Under the pieces are notes generated by a model that was not told the origin of the DNA, made no database searches, and saw only the letters and a list, made by a program, of their open reading frames with translations. DNA of 64,000 nt from Marivivens aquimaris (lineage in GTDB: Bacteria > Pseudomonadota > Alphaproteobacteria > Rhodobacterales > Rhodobacteraceae). This document shows, one piece after another, positions 16,925 through 25,772 of the stretch; position 1 is the stretch's first letter, and every line of letters starts with the position of its first letter. Both the position numbers and the translations under genes were made by a program. The stretch spans positions 1-64,000 of the forward strand of contig NZ_JADBGB010000004.1 of NCBI RefSeq assembly GCF_015220045.1, written 5' to 3'.

Positions 16925-19900
16925 ATGTCCAAACCCAGAACGGCCAACCCGGCTCTCGCAATCTCCGAAGCCGATCTCGCCTCTGCCCTCGCGCAAATCG
17001 GCACGGAGGTCGATGACCAGCCCCTGCGCAGTTCAGCGCTCGCGCGTATCATGCGCGAGACGTTTCATGGCAGCGATGCCGGTGGCGCCTGGGACTGGCG
17101 CATGGCCTATGACATGATGCAGGCAGCGGCTGTCCAGGTGCTGCTGCGTGGGAACGGCGCGGCAGGTGACACCGCCGCTGCAAGGCTACTTGCCTCACGG
17201 CTCCTGACGGAAACCCGCCGGTCAGAGCAGCAGATCCGGCTACAGCAGTTTTCCACGCCGCTGCCATTCGCGGCGCTGGTTTTGCGGGCCGCGGCGATCC
17301 GCAAGGGCGAGACCGTTCTGGAGCCCTCGGCTGGCACCGGTGCCCTGGCTGCTTTCGCCGCCCGGGCCGGTGCCACGCTTCTGCTCAACGAGATCGACCC
17401 CTTTCGCCAGCGCCTCCTGCGCGCGGTTTTCGGCGGCGAGGTCACAGGCCATGACGGCGAGCATATCGATGATCTGCTGCAGACGCCGGTTCTACCCGAG
17501 GTCGTGGTGATGAACCCGCCCTTCGCCTCCTCGGTCGATCGCTCCCGAGACAAGCACATCGCCGCCAAGCATCTCATCGCGGCTGCAAAGCGCCTGGCAC
17601 CCGGCGGGCGGCTGGTGGCGATCATGCCGCCGGGATTCACGCCCGAACGCGATGCCGCGCATTGGTCCCGCGCCTGCGGTCTCCTGACGCCGCGATTGGC
17701 GCTGACGATGCCGGGACAGGTCTATCGCAAGCTCGGCACCTCTGTCGAAACCCAGCTCATGATCTTCGACAAGGTGCAGGAGGATTGCGAGATGATCCGC
17801 GCCGTTGTGTGCGATCTGGATGAAGCCCTTCCTTTTGTCGACGCCGTGGCCGCAACCCGGCCTGAGATGCACCCCGCCCAACGGGCAGCAGCGATCCCGC
17901 ACATTCGGCCGACCGTTCCATCCTCTGCTCCGCGCAAGACCGCCGCTGCGCCTGTCGCCGCCTCCAAGCCTCGGGCCAATGCCGTTGTCCCGCTAACTTT
18001 CACGAGCTTTGATATCCCGCGCGACAACACGCCCATCTCGGACATCTATGCGCGCTACCGTCCGCAACGGATCGAGATCGCGGGTGCGCAGGAACATCCC
18101 ACCCCGCTCGTCGAGAGCATCGCCATGGCCTCGGTTGCCCCGCCCATGCCCTCAAATACGGGTCGTGATGACTTGCGCCTGCCCGCACGGTTGGTCGAGG
18201 AGGGTCACCTCTCCGAGGCGCAGCTGGAAACCATCATCATGGCGCATGACGCCCATGGGCGCGACCTGCCCGGTCGGTTTACCATCGATGACGACCAGAC
18301 CAAGCTGACGCGCGCCGATGATGACCCGGATGCACGTGCCTATCGCCTTGGCTATTTCCTCGGCGACGGCACCGGTTGCGGCAAGGGGCGCGAATGCGCG
18401 GGGCTCATCCTTGTCAACTGGCTGGCCGGGCGCAGGAAGGCGATCTGGGTCTCCAAATCCGCCACGCTCATCGAGGACGCCATCCGCGACTGGACCGATC
18501 TCGGCGGCTCGCCCGCCGACATCCAGCCGGTCTCCAAATGGAAACCGGACCAGTCCATCCCGATGGGCGACGGCATCCTATTTGTCACCTACGCCACGCT
18601 GCGGTCCGCGGGCAAATGCGGCACCACGCGACTGAGCCAGATCCTCGCCTGGATGGGCGAAGACTTTGAAGGCGTGCTGGCCTTTGATGAGGCCCATGCC
18701 ATGCAGAACGCGGCCGGGTCCGAGCAGGGCAGGGGGGTCAAACCCTCCCAGCAGGGCCTTGCTGGCCTCCGGCTGCAACTGGCAGCACCCCGCGCTCGCG
18801 TCTTCTACATCTCGGCCACGGGTGCGACGAGCGTCCACAACCTCGCCTATGCCGCGCGGCTGGGGCTCTGGGGGCAGGGCCCCGAATACCCCTTCCCAAG
18901 CCGCGAGAGCTTCGTTTCTGCGATGGAAGCCGGCGGCGTGGCTGCCATGGAGGTGGTCGCGCGCGATCTCAAGACGCTCGGGCTCTACACGGCGCGTGCC
19001 CTCAGTTTTGATGGGGTGGAGTATGACGTGCTCGAACACGCGCTGACCCCGGCCCAGATCGAGATCTACGACGCATACGCGGGTGCTTTTCGGATGATCC
19101 ACCACAATCTCGAAGCGGCGCTGACTGCGACCGGCGTCAACGACGCCTCGGGGGAAACTAATGCGTCGGCCGCACGCGCCTCGGCCAAGTCCCGCTTCGA
19201 GAGCACGAAGCAGCGCTTCTTCAACCATCTCCTGATGGGCATGAAAGCCCCGACCATCATCCGTGCGATCAAGGACGACCTGGCGGCAGGCAATGCTTGC
19301 GTCATCCAGGTTGTCTCGACAGGCGAGAGCCTGCTGAAGCGTCGGCTTGAGGCGATGGACCCGGAGGATGAACTCGTCGAGGGTGCCTTGACGCCGCGCG
19401 ACTATGTTCTGGGCTACCTCGAACAGGCCTTCCCGATCCATGCGCAAAAGCTCGTGGAGATCGACGGCAATATGGTGGCGGAACCCTTGCGGGATGAGAC
19501 CGGGGCGCTCGTTGTCTCGCGCGAGGCGCTCGCTTTGCGTGACGCGGCCATGATGGAATTGATGACGCTGGCGCCGATCCCCTCGGCGCTCGATCAGATC
19601 CTCTGGGCATTTGGCGATGAGGCCGTGGCAGAAGTCACGGGGCGGTTCATCCGGCCACTCAAGGCCGAGGATGGCCATCTCTTCATCGAGAAGCGCAGCG
19701 CCAGCAGCAATTCGTCCGAGACCCAAGCCTTCATGGACGGCGAAAAGGATATCCTGATCTTCTCCGACGCGGGCGGTACGGGCCGGTCCTACCATGCGGC
19801 GCAAACCGCGAAGAACCAGAAACGGCGGCGGCACTATCTTCTGGAGCCCGGCTGGCGCGCGGATGCAGCCATCCAGGGGCTCGGCCGCACGCATCGCTCG

Positions 19901-21187
19901 GCCCAGGTCAGCGCACCGTTCTTTCGGGTCTGCACCTCCGATGTGCATGGCGAGAAACGTTTCACCTCGACGATCGCCAAACGCCTCGACCAGCTGGGGG
20001 CCCTGACCAAGGGCCAGCGCGAGACCGGCTCGCAAGGCATGTTCCGCGAGGAGGACAATCTCGAAAGCCCGATCGCGCGAGCGGCGCTGCGTGGGTATTT
20101 CGCCGATCTTGCCGCCGGGCGCGCCGAGGCGATGAGCTACGAGAGCTTCACCGACTGGACGGCCCTGCGGCTGATCGACAAGGACGGGGTGCTGCTCGAA
20201 GAGCTTCCCCCGATCCAGCGGTTTCTCAACCGGGTGCTTGCCCTTCCCATCCACATGCAGAACGCGCTCTTTGCCGAGTTCATGCGCCGGATTGCCGATC
20301 AGTCTGAGCGGGCGCGCGCGGCGGGCACGCTCGATCTCGGCGTGGAAACCCTACGTGGCGAAAAGATCGAGCAGGTCTCCACCGAGGATCTCTGGACCTG
20401 CCCGAAATCCGGCGCCGTGACGCGGATTATCGGACTTGAGGTGACGGACCCAGTGTATGTCCTGGTCGCCGAAGAGGCCATATCGCGCAATCCCGACAAG
20501 CTGCCGATGGTGAATCGCGCCTCCGGTCGCGCGGCGCTCATCTCGGCGCGGCCCATGCAGATGTATGACGAGGACATTGTCACGCTGATGCGCAAGGCGG
20601 TGCGGCCAAACGGGTCGAGCTATCTCGAAGAGGCACGGTTTGAGTCCTCGGCTTGGGAAGAGATCGACAGGCCCGAATTTGCGCAGATTTGGGAGGCCGA
20701 GGCTGCGTCCCTGCCAAAAACCACCACGACCAAGCTCTACCTGCTGACCGGGCTGCTGCTGCCGATCTGGAAGGACATTCCGACCACCAATGAGCGGATC
20801 TACCGTGTCACGCCAGACGGGGCGACGGCCATGATCGGGCGGACGCTGAGTGAGGAAGGGGCGGCCTCGCTGCGCGCCCGCTTCCTCGTCTCCAATCCGC
20901 AAACGCCACAGGAGATGTTGACCGCCGCCCTCGGCACCACCGCACCTGTCGATCTGGGCCGGGGTCTGACCCTGACCCGTCGCCGGGTCGCAGGCGAGAT
21001 GCGCCTTGAGTTGGGCGGTGCGGATCGGGGCATGATCGATGGCCTCAAGGCGCTCGGCTGCTTCACCGAGATCATCGCCTTCCAGTTGCGTGTGTTCCTG
21101 CCGCATGGGGACGGGATCGACACGGGAAGCATTCTGGCCCGGATCGTGGGGCAGCGAGTCGCCAAGGTGGCAGAACAAGCCGCCTGA
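16925..21187 (+). CDS. Methyltransferase-helicase fusion, strawberry-notch/DarB-like
   Basis: 1420 residues from MSKPRTANPALAISEADLAS. The N-terminal third is a class I methyltransferase, with motif I VLEPSAGTGALAAFAARAGA (about residue 137) and the catalytic VVVMNPPFAS (about 197). The rest is an SF2-type helicase of the strawberry-notch family, with LGDGTGCGKGRECAGLI (about 480), the AFDEAHAMQNAAG Walker B (about 587) and a C-terminal AAIQGLGRTHRSAQ motif VI (about 985). NPPF motifs point to amino-methylation of adenine or cytosine. Phage P1 DarB, which shields DNA from restriction in cis, has a comparable methyltransferase plus helicase layout. Co-location with ArdC supports an anti-restriction role on entry, but this is inference. 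Confidence 0.85.
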   Translation: MSKPRTANPALAISEADLASALAQIGTEVDDQPLRSSALARIMRETFHGSDAGGAWDWRMAYDMMQAAAVQVLLRGNGAAGDTAAARLLASRLLTETRRSEQQIRLQQFSTPLPFAALVLRAAAIRKGETVLEPSAGTGALAAFAARAGATLLLNEIDPFRQRLLRAVFGGEVTGHDGEHIDDLLQTPVLPEVVVMNPPFASSVDRSRDKHIAAKHLIAAAKRLAPGGRLVAIMPPGFTPERDAAHWSRACGLLTPRLALTMPGQVYRKLGTSVETQLMIFDKVQEDCEMIRAVVCDLDEALPFVDAVAATRPEMHPAQRAAAIPHIRPTVPSSAPRKTAAAPVAASKPRANAVVPLTFTSFDIPRDNTPISDIYARYRPQRIEIAGAQEHPTPLVESIAMASVAPPMPSNTGRDDLRLPARLVEEGHLSEAQLETIIMAHDAHGRDLPGRFTIDDDQTKLTRADDDPDARAYRLGYFLGDGTGCGKGRECAGLILVNWLAGRRKAIWVSKSATLIEDAIRDWTDLGGSPADIQPVSKWKPDQSIPMGDGILFVTYATLRSAGKCGTTRLSQILAWMGEDFEGVLAFDEAHAMQNAAGSEQGRGVKPSQQGLAGLRLQLAAPRARVFYISATGATSVHNLAYAARLGLWGQGPEYPFPSRESFVSAMEAGGVAAMEVVARDLKTLGLYTARALSFDGVEYDVLEHALTPAQIEIYDAYAGAFRMIHHNLEAALTATGVNDASGETNASAARASAKSRFESTKQRFFNHLLMGMKAPTIIRAIKDDLAAGNACVIQVVSTGESLLKRRLEAMDPEDELVEGALTPRDYVLGYLEQAFPIHAQKLVEIDGNMVAEPLRDETGALVVSREALALRDAAMMELMTLAPIPSALDQILWAFGDEAVAEVTGRFIRPLKAEDGHLFIEKRSASSNSSETQAFMDGEKDILIFSDAGGTGRSYHAAQTAKNQKRRRHYLLEPGWRADAAIQGLGRTHRSAQVSAPFFRVCTSDVHGEKRFTSTIAKRLDQLGALTKGQRETGSQGMFREEDNLESPIARAALRGYFADLAAGRAEAMSYESFTDWTALRLIDKDGVLLEELPPIQRFLNRVLALPIHMQNALFAEFMRRIADQSERARAAGTLDLGVETLRGEKIEQVSTEDLWTCPKSGAVTRIIGLEVTDPVYVLVAEEAISRNPDKLPMVNRASGRAALISARPMQMYDEDIVTLMRKAVRPNGSSYLEEARFESSAWEEIDRPEFAQIWEAEAASLPKTTTTKLYLLTGLLLPIWKDIPTTNERIYRVTPDGATAMIGRTLSEEGAASLRARFLVSNPQTPQEMLTAALGTTAPVDLGRGLTLTRRRVAGEMRLELGGADRGMIDGLKALGCFTEIIAFQLRVFLPHGDGIDTGSILARIVGQRVAKVAEQAA

Positions 21188-21308
21188 AAAGTCAAAGCGA
21201 GCTTCCGGTCGGGCGGCGTGGATGGGATTTGGCCGATCTGCGCTTTCCGGGCGCGCGCTGACCAATGCCAGGCCCGGCCCCCCCAAATTCAGATAAGAGG
21301 ACAGACCC

Positions 21309-21695
21309 ATGACCAATCCCCAGATCGACTATGCCGCAATGGCGGCTCAGTGGCGTGCAGAGCGCGAAACCACCTTGAAGGCATCCAGAGTGGAGCTGCT
21401 CGCGCAACTACGTGCGCTTGGCATCAGCGAGGTCGCTGTCGAATACGAAGGCTATGGCGACTCCGGCAATGTCGAGGATGTGACGGTGCAGCCTGCAGAG
21501 GTCCAACTGCCGGAGCCGCTTGCCACAGAGGTTGGCGACTTCGCCTGGTCGCTCGCCTATCACCATCACCCGGGGTTCGAAAACAACGAGGGCGGCTACG
21601 GCACGCTGACCTGGGACATCACCGCCGACAGTGTCACCTTGGATCATGCGGACCGCTACGTTGAATGCTCGCATAGCTATGACGAGGGGCTGTGA
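21309..21695 (+). CDS. DUF6878-type conserved plasmid protein
   Basis: 128 residues from MTNPQIDYAAMAAQWRAERE, followed by a conserved GISEVAVEYEGYGDSGNVED and LAYHHHPGFENNEGGYGTLT. This is the pattern I associate with DUF6878. Small, acidic, soluble, function unknown. The following gene starts 2 bp after its stop, so they form an operon. Confidence 0.78.
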   Translation: MTNPQIDYAAMAAQWRAERETTLKASRVELLAQLRALGISEVAVEYEGYGDSGNVEDVTVQPAEVQLPEPLATEVGDFAWSLAYHHHPGFENNEGGYGTLTWDITADSVTLDHADRYVECSHSYDEGL

Positions 21696-21696
21696 G

Positions 21697-22158
21697 ATGG
21701 CGCATCCGCTTCATCATGCCGAAAGCTCGGCCCGGAAATTCGGCGGGGTGCCGTCTGACTATCAGGCTGTGCACGATTGGTTTGACGCCTCGAAAGAGCA
21801 TCTCGCGCTCTTCACGCACCGAGCCATGCGCCACCACGCTCAAGGCCTGTTCGAGGCCGAACGTGTCTTCGGCCTGACCCTGACCAATAGCGCAGGTCGA
21901 GAGATCCCCGTGCGCTGGATCGGCGAGCAGCATGTCCGCGAAGACTGTCAGGGCCGTATCCCGAGCATGGCGGACTGGCTGCGACGGATACAGCCCGAGC
22001 CATGGATGGCCAATGGCCACATCGACCGGCATTCCGGCTCCGAGCCCTGCGGCGACCCAAGGGTTGCCTGGGCCTCCGAGGTCGCCGCCGGAAGAACGGT
22101 TCTTGGTCTGAAGGATTGGATGGCGGCGCACGCGACGCAAGCCACGCAAGTTGCCTGA
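21697..22158 (+). CDS. DUF6915-type conserved plasmid protein
   Basis: 153 residues from MAHPLHHAESSARKFGGVPS. It is rich in histidine (FTHRAMRHHAQGLFEAERVF) and contains IPVRWIGEQHVREDCQGRIP and MADWLRRIQPEPWMANG, as in DUF6915. The conserved histidines and aspartates could bind a metal, but no function is established. Confidence 0.76.
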   Translation: MAHPLHHAESSARKFGGVPSDYQAVHDWFDASKEHLALFTHRAMRHHAQGLFEAERVFGLTLTNSAGREIPVRWIGEQHVREDCQGRIPSMADWLRRIQPEPWMANGHIDRHSGSEPCGDPRVAWASEVAAGRTVLGLKDWMAAHATQATQVA

Positions 22159-22193
22159 CAGCACTCGGCCGTTTGCCAAACGAATACTGCATG

Positions 22194-22219
22194 GAAGCCC
22201 GGTCGGACGATCGGGCTTC
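22194..22219. promoter_or_regulatory. Hairpin GAAGCCCG-N10-CGGGCTTC
   Basis: A perfect 8-bp stem followed by TTGCG, lying 40 bp before the next start codon. It probably terminates transcription from the preceding genes or forms a leader structure. Confidence 0.5.
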
Positions 22220-22258
22220 TTGCGTCGTTTCCCCACCATTCTTCGTAAGGAGGATCGC

Positions 22259-22561
22259 ATGACACTCGATGAAATCAAAGCTGCGGTCGATGCCGGCCAA
22301 ACCGTGCATTGGGCCAATACCGGCTACGTTGTCCACAAGGACCGGCTCGGTCAGTACCTGATCAGCTTTCTGCCGAACGGCAGCTGCATCGGTCTGACCG
22401 ACCGGGGCAGGCATCGGTTGAACGGCAAAGAAGCGGAGTTCTTCATCGCGCGATCGGAGGACGGCGCGGAAAATCCGGGCAGCCAATCAAGACCAGACGG
22501 GCAGGAGGGGGGCGTAGCATCCGGAGGCGCGGGGGCACTCCCACTCGGACGGCAGATCTGA
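22259..22561 (+). CDS. Conserved hypothetical small protein
   Basis: 100 residues from MTLDEIKAAVDAGQTVHWAN. The first 70 residues look folded (TGYVVHKDRLGQYLISFLPN), while the last 30 are glycine-rich and probably disordered. An AAGGAGG ribosome site supports the start. No family recognised. Confidence 0.65.
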   Translation: MTLDEIKAAVDAGQTVHWANTGYVVHKDRLGQYLISFLPNGSCIGLTDRGRHRLNGKEAEFFIARSEDGAENPGSQSRPDGQEGGVASGGAGALPLGRQI

Positions 22562-22581
22562 CCCGTGGGCGGGACTGAAAG

Positions 22582-22595
22582 GAAAGCAGGCTTTC
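22582..22595. promoter_or_regulatory. Leader hairpin GAAAGC-AG-GCTTTC
   Basis: Third occurrence of the AAAGCNGGCTTT motif, about 90 bp before the DUF736 start. Confidence 0.4.
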
Positions 22596-22685
22596 TGATT
22601 TGTGATCCCTCAAGGGGTCGAGAAAGCAATCCCGGATGCGTTGGCAAAAACGTCAGGCACCGGCCAATCCAAAAGGAACCATCCC

Positions 22686-23414
22686 ATGTTCGCAGGAACC
22701 CTTACCCGCAATGTCGAGACCGCAGCCGCCGAATACACCGGCATGATCCATTCGACGCGCTTTGACATCGCCATCCAGCTTGAAAACCGCCCGAAGATGT
22801 CCGAACGCAGCCCGGATTTTGACGTAACGGCAGTCAACAAATCAGGCCGCAAGGTGCGCATCGGCACGGCCTGGAACGAGACCGGCAATACCAGCGGAAA
22901 CCCTTACATCTCGATGCAGATCGATGTCGGCTTGGGCCCGTTCCGGGTCAATGCGGTGCAGACGAAAGAGGCGCGCGCGGCCCAGAGCGGCGAATTCGAG
23001 ATCATCCCGCTGGTCTCGAACGGCCTGATGAAATCCGGCTCGATCTCGGGCGAGCTCACCGCTATGGACGCCGACAACGCCTTCACCGGCTACATCGCCA
23101 ACATGATGTTCGATCTGGAATTCATGCTGATCGAGAACAGCTATAAATCCGAGGAGACTCACCCCGATTACCGGATCGAGGTCAGCTCGCCCCGGGGCAC
23201 ACCGATCCGCGTCGGCTCGGCCTGGATGGCGAAAAGCAGCCGCACGGGCAATGACTACCTGTCGCTGCTGATCAACACGCCCGATGGCGACCTGCGCGTG
23301 AACGCCGTGCAGAACGAAGAACAGCGCGGTGGGCAGACCTTCTCGATCATCCCGTTCATCGACAGCGGTGAGCAGCCGCAGGATGCAGGCACGGGGCTGT
23401 CGTTGGTCGCCTAA
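22686..23414 (+). CDS. Tandem DUF736 protein
   Basis: 242 residues from MFAGTLTRNVETAAAEYTGM. Two DUF736-like halves are visible. The first ends in ISMQIDVGLGPFRVNAVQTK, the second repeats the pattern with GSAWMAKSSRTGNDYLSLLI and DLRVNAVQNEEQRG. DUF736 proteins are small beta proteins found on plasmids and integrative elements of alphaproteobacteria, with no proven function. Most are single-domain (about 100 residues), so this is a duplicated or fused form. A textbook terminator closes the accessory block behind it. Confidence 0.8.
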   Translation: MFAGTLTRNVETAAAEYTGMIHSTRFDIAIQLENRPKMSERSPDFDVTAVNKSGRKVRIGTAWNETGNTSGNPYISMQIDVGLGPFRVNAVQTKEARAAQSGEFEIIPLVSNGLMKSGSISGELTAMDADNAFTGYIANMMFDLEFMLIENSYKSEETHPDYRIEVSSPRGTPIRVGSAWMAKSSRTGNDYLSLLINTPDGDLRVNAVQNEEQRGGQTFSIIPFIDSGEQPQDAGTGLSLVA

Positions 23415-23444
23415 TCGGCGCGCGAGATAAAACGATACGAACCG

Positions 23445-23478
23445 AAAGGGGAGCCGTGGGACCACGGTTCCCCTTTTT
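23445..23478 (+). terminator. Rho-independent terminator
   Basis: A long stem with AAAGGGGA and CCGTGG on the left arm and CCACGG and TCCCCTTT on the right, followed by a T run. It ends the accessory block 30 bp after the DUF736 gene. Confidence 0.85.
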
Positions 23479-23568
23479 CCATGTCTGGCGGTACGACGCA
23501 CACATCTGCTTGCGATCTGCTGAATATGATATACGATAATATATTATTGAGAGGACGAGGGTAGGCAC

Positions 23569-23757
23569 ATGGTGGCGAGACTGGGAAAAGCTCCGTGGTT
23601 CGAGAGCTTTGATGTAGACGCCGAGGTTGAAGAGCTTCTTGCTCATATCGTGCGTTGCACCGGATTTGCGCTGCCTGAACGACAGCGTGATGTCATCATG
23701 ACCCATGCAAGGTCGAAGCTCGACAGGACAAGGCAGGCATATCTGGACGCCAAGGCA
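23569..23757 (+). pseudogene. 5' part of a gene split by the mercury transposon
   Basis: 63 codons from MVARLGKAPWFESFDVDAEV to DAKA. The transposon enters right after the GCA codon. After removal of the element and one copy of the 5-bp duplication, the frame runs straight into 29475, giving a 178-residue protein. The N-terminal part (VEELLAHIVRCTGFALPERQ) is helical. No family recognised. The insertion leaves only a short tail into transposon sequence, so the gene is inactive unless the 3' part is expressed alone. Confidence 0.85.
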
Positions 23758-23795
23758 GGGGTCTGCTCCGGCTCAGTGCTAAATCCTACGTTAAG
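23758..23795. repeat. Left 38-bp terminal inverted repeat
   Basis: Begins GGGGTCTGCTCCGG and ends CCTACGTTAAG. Matches the right end except for one T/A difference near the middle. Confidence 0.92.
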
Positions 23796-24014
23796 CAAAA
23801 CCGGTCGTTCCTTCTCGATACAGCGAACGGCAGTTCAGAGCCCACTTTGACCGATGCTGCGTAAAGGATGTATCGCTGCTTTCGAGGGCGGTAGAAAACC
23901 TGCTTGATCGCAGCCGCGATGCGGAGGGAAAGCAGCGCCGAGTTGTCGGAACGCGTGAACCAAAAGGCGATCTAATCGAACGATTCAGCGCTTCACCCCG
24001 TCTGCGGCTGCCTC

Positions 24015-24353
24015 TCAAATACTGCGCGGTGCCCAGAGAATAATACCCGCACCGACAAGGCAAATGACCGCTCCAACTACATCCCATTGATCCGGGCGAT
24101 GCCCTTCTACGCCCCATAGCCACAGCAGGGACGATACGATGTAAACGCCACCGTAGACTGCATAGGCGCGGCCCGCCTGATCGGCGGGGCTGAGCGCCAG
24201 TAGCCAGGCGAAAGCGGCAAGGGACAGCATGCCCGGTGCCAACCAAAACACGCTCTTGTCCAGCCGGAACCAGGCCCAGAAAGCAAAGCATCCGGCAATT
24301 TCGGCCAGCGCAGCGGCGAAGTAGATAAGAACCGTCTTCATCGGGCCAGACAT
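24015..24353 (-). CDS. YnfA-family (UPF0060) small membrane protein
   Basis: 112 residues with four hydrophobic segments: [60 protein letters not shown] and [29 protein letters not shown] and [11 protein letters not shown] are YnfA hallmarks. YnfA is related to small multidrug-resistance exporters and occurs often in metal-resistance clusters. It is last in the mer operon. Starts at 24353 or 24341 are both possible. Its role in mercury resistance is not established. Confidence 0.85.
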   Translation of the reverse strand: MSGPMKTVLIYFAAALAEIAGCFAFWAWFRLDKSVFWLAPGMLSLAAFAWLLALSPADQAGRAYAVYGGVYIVSSLLWLWGVEGHRPDQWDVVGAVICLVGAGIILWAPRSI

Positions 24354-24397
24354 ACGTTCCGAGGAGGATCGGGTCTATTGCGAAAAATCTTTCAAAT

Positions 24398-25750
24398 TCA
24401 GAGAAGCGAGCCCAAATCCGATCCAACACTTGGATAGGCCGCCGTCATCGACTTAAGTTGCTTGGCCGCCAGGCCCAGCTTGATTGCCAGCCCGAAGAAA
24501 TTGATCAGTTCGCCGTATTCCGGGCCGAACAGGTGCGCGCCGAGGATCTTGCCGTTCGACTTGTCCACGAGGACCTTCGCGGCAGCAGAGGTCTCGCCGA
24601 TCCGGTAGTTCGAATACCAATCGCCAGTGTCGGTGAACCGAACATCGACATCATACCCGGCGTCCCTTGCCTCACTTTCCAACATGCCGACACGCGCCAC
24701 TTCCGGGACTGTGAAGACGGCTGTAGGAATACCGGCATAATCCGGTGCGGTCTGAGTGTCTTTGAGCATGTTGGAGGCCGCGACCTTCCCTTCGATCACT
24801 GCGACTGGCGTCAGCGGCATGCCATCGGTGTCGGCGGAATCTCCGGCGGCAAAGACCGCGCTGTTTGTCGTGCTTTGCAGATGCGGGGCTACAACGATGC
24901 CCTTGTCGCTGTAATCAACACCAGCCGCCTCAAGATTCAGATCGGCCAGGGCTGCCACACGGCCCGCGCCATGCACGACCAGATCGGTTTCGATTGTTCG
25001 GGTTTCATCGCCCGACTTCACCTCGACAGTGAATGCTCTACTGGCTTCCGAGACCGACACGATTTCGGTTTCGCGCATCAGGTCCACGCCGATACCGCCG
25101 CTGCGGTCGATCAGCATTTCGACCAGATCGGGATCGAAGCCGCGTAAGGGCCGGGCGCCACGATCCACGATGATCGGGTTGGCTCCGGCCCGTGCGGCGA
25201 TATGCGCAAACTCGAAGGACACGAAGCCGCCACCGATAAAAAGAACCCGATTGGGAAGGGCCTCCAGGTTGAGGAAATCCGTGCTGTCGATCACGAGATC
25301 GGCCCCTGTGAAGCTCAGCGGCCTGGGCATGGCACCGGCGGCCACGAGGAACCGTTCCGACTGATATGCCGTTCCATCGACCTCCAGCGTGTTGCTTCCC
25401 GTGAACCGCGCGGCTCCATGCAGGGTTTCGACGCCGTTGCCCGACAGGCCCTTTTCCATCTTGTCCGGCACGGGATCGGTGAAGCCACGCTTGTGTGCCA
25501 TCAGATCGGCCCAGTTGATCGACAGATCACCGGGATCGATCCCCTTGCCCTGCATGAGCCGTGCCGCGTCCATGATTTCCGCACCGCGCCGCAGGATTTT
25601 CTTTGGATCGCAGCCGCGCAATGCGCAGGTGCCGCCGTAGGGCAGCGCATCGACAATGGCGACACGCCATCCTGCCGCGCCACATTTGTTGGCCGCGGCC
25701 ACGCCCGCCATGCCCGCCCCGATGACGATCAGGTCGTAGTCTTCATTCAT
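24398..25750 (-). CDS. Class I FAD/NAD(P) disulfide reductase, second reductase of the mer cluster
   Basis: 450 residues. The N-terminal FAD motif is DLIVIGAGMAGVAAANKCGA, the redox disulfide lies in GGTCALRGCDPKK (CxxxxC), the NAD(P) motif is VLFIGGGFVSFEFAHIAARA and the second FAD motif includes SAVFAAGDSADT. The C-terminus reads TAAYPSVGSDLGSLL. In glutathione reductase and MerA-like enzymes the HP dipeptide before the active-site glutamate is conserved, but here it is YP, which would remove the usual acid-base histidine. The protein may reduce a different disulfide or organomercurial adduct, or act as an oxidoreductase without that step. It starts 22 bp after merA, so it shares the transcript. 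Confidence 0.85.
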   Translation of the reverse strand: MNEDYDLIVIGAGMAGVAAANKCGAAGWRVAIVDALPYGGTCALRGCDPKKILRRGAEIMDAARLMQGKGIDPGDLSINWADLMAHKRGFTDPVPDKMEKGLSGNGVETLHGAARFTGSNTLEVDGTAYQSERFLVAAGAMPRPLSFTGADLVIDSTDFLNLEALPNRVLFIGGGFVSFEFAHIAARAGANPIIVDRGARPLRGFDPDLVEMLIDRSGGIGVDLMRETEIVSVSEASRAFTVEVKSGDETRTIETDLVVHGAGRVAALADLNLEAAGVDYSDKGIVVAPHLQSTTNSAVFAAGDSADTDGMPLTPVAVIEGKVAASNMLKDTQTAPDYAGIPTAVFTVPEVARVGMLESEARDAGYDVDVRFTDTGDWYSNYRIGETSAAAKVLVDKSNGKILGAHLFGPEYGELINFFGLAIKLGLAAKQLKSMTAAYPSVGSDLGSLL

Positions 25751-25772
25751 TCTCCGGTCCTTGTCCTGATCT

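Noticed and set aside
18578..20254. 558-codon open frame on the minus strand
   Set aside because: It is antisense to the methyltransferase-helicase gene, has no domain features, and its composition is what a G+C-rich gene gives in a shadow frame.
23791..24429. 212-codon minus-strand frame at the left end of the transposon, checked as a possible transposase remnant
   Set aside because: It overlaps ynfA in another frame and shows no DDE or Tn3 transposase motif.
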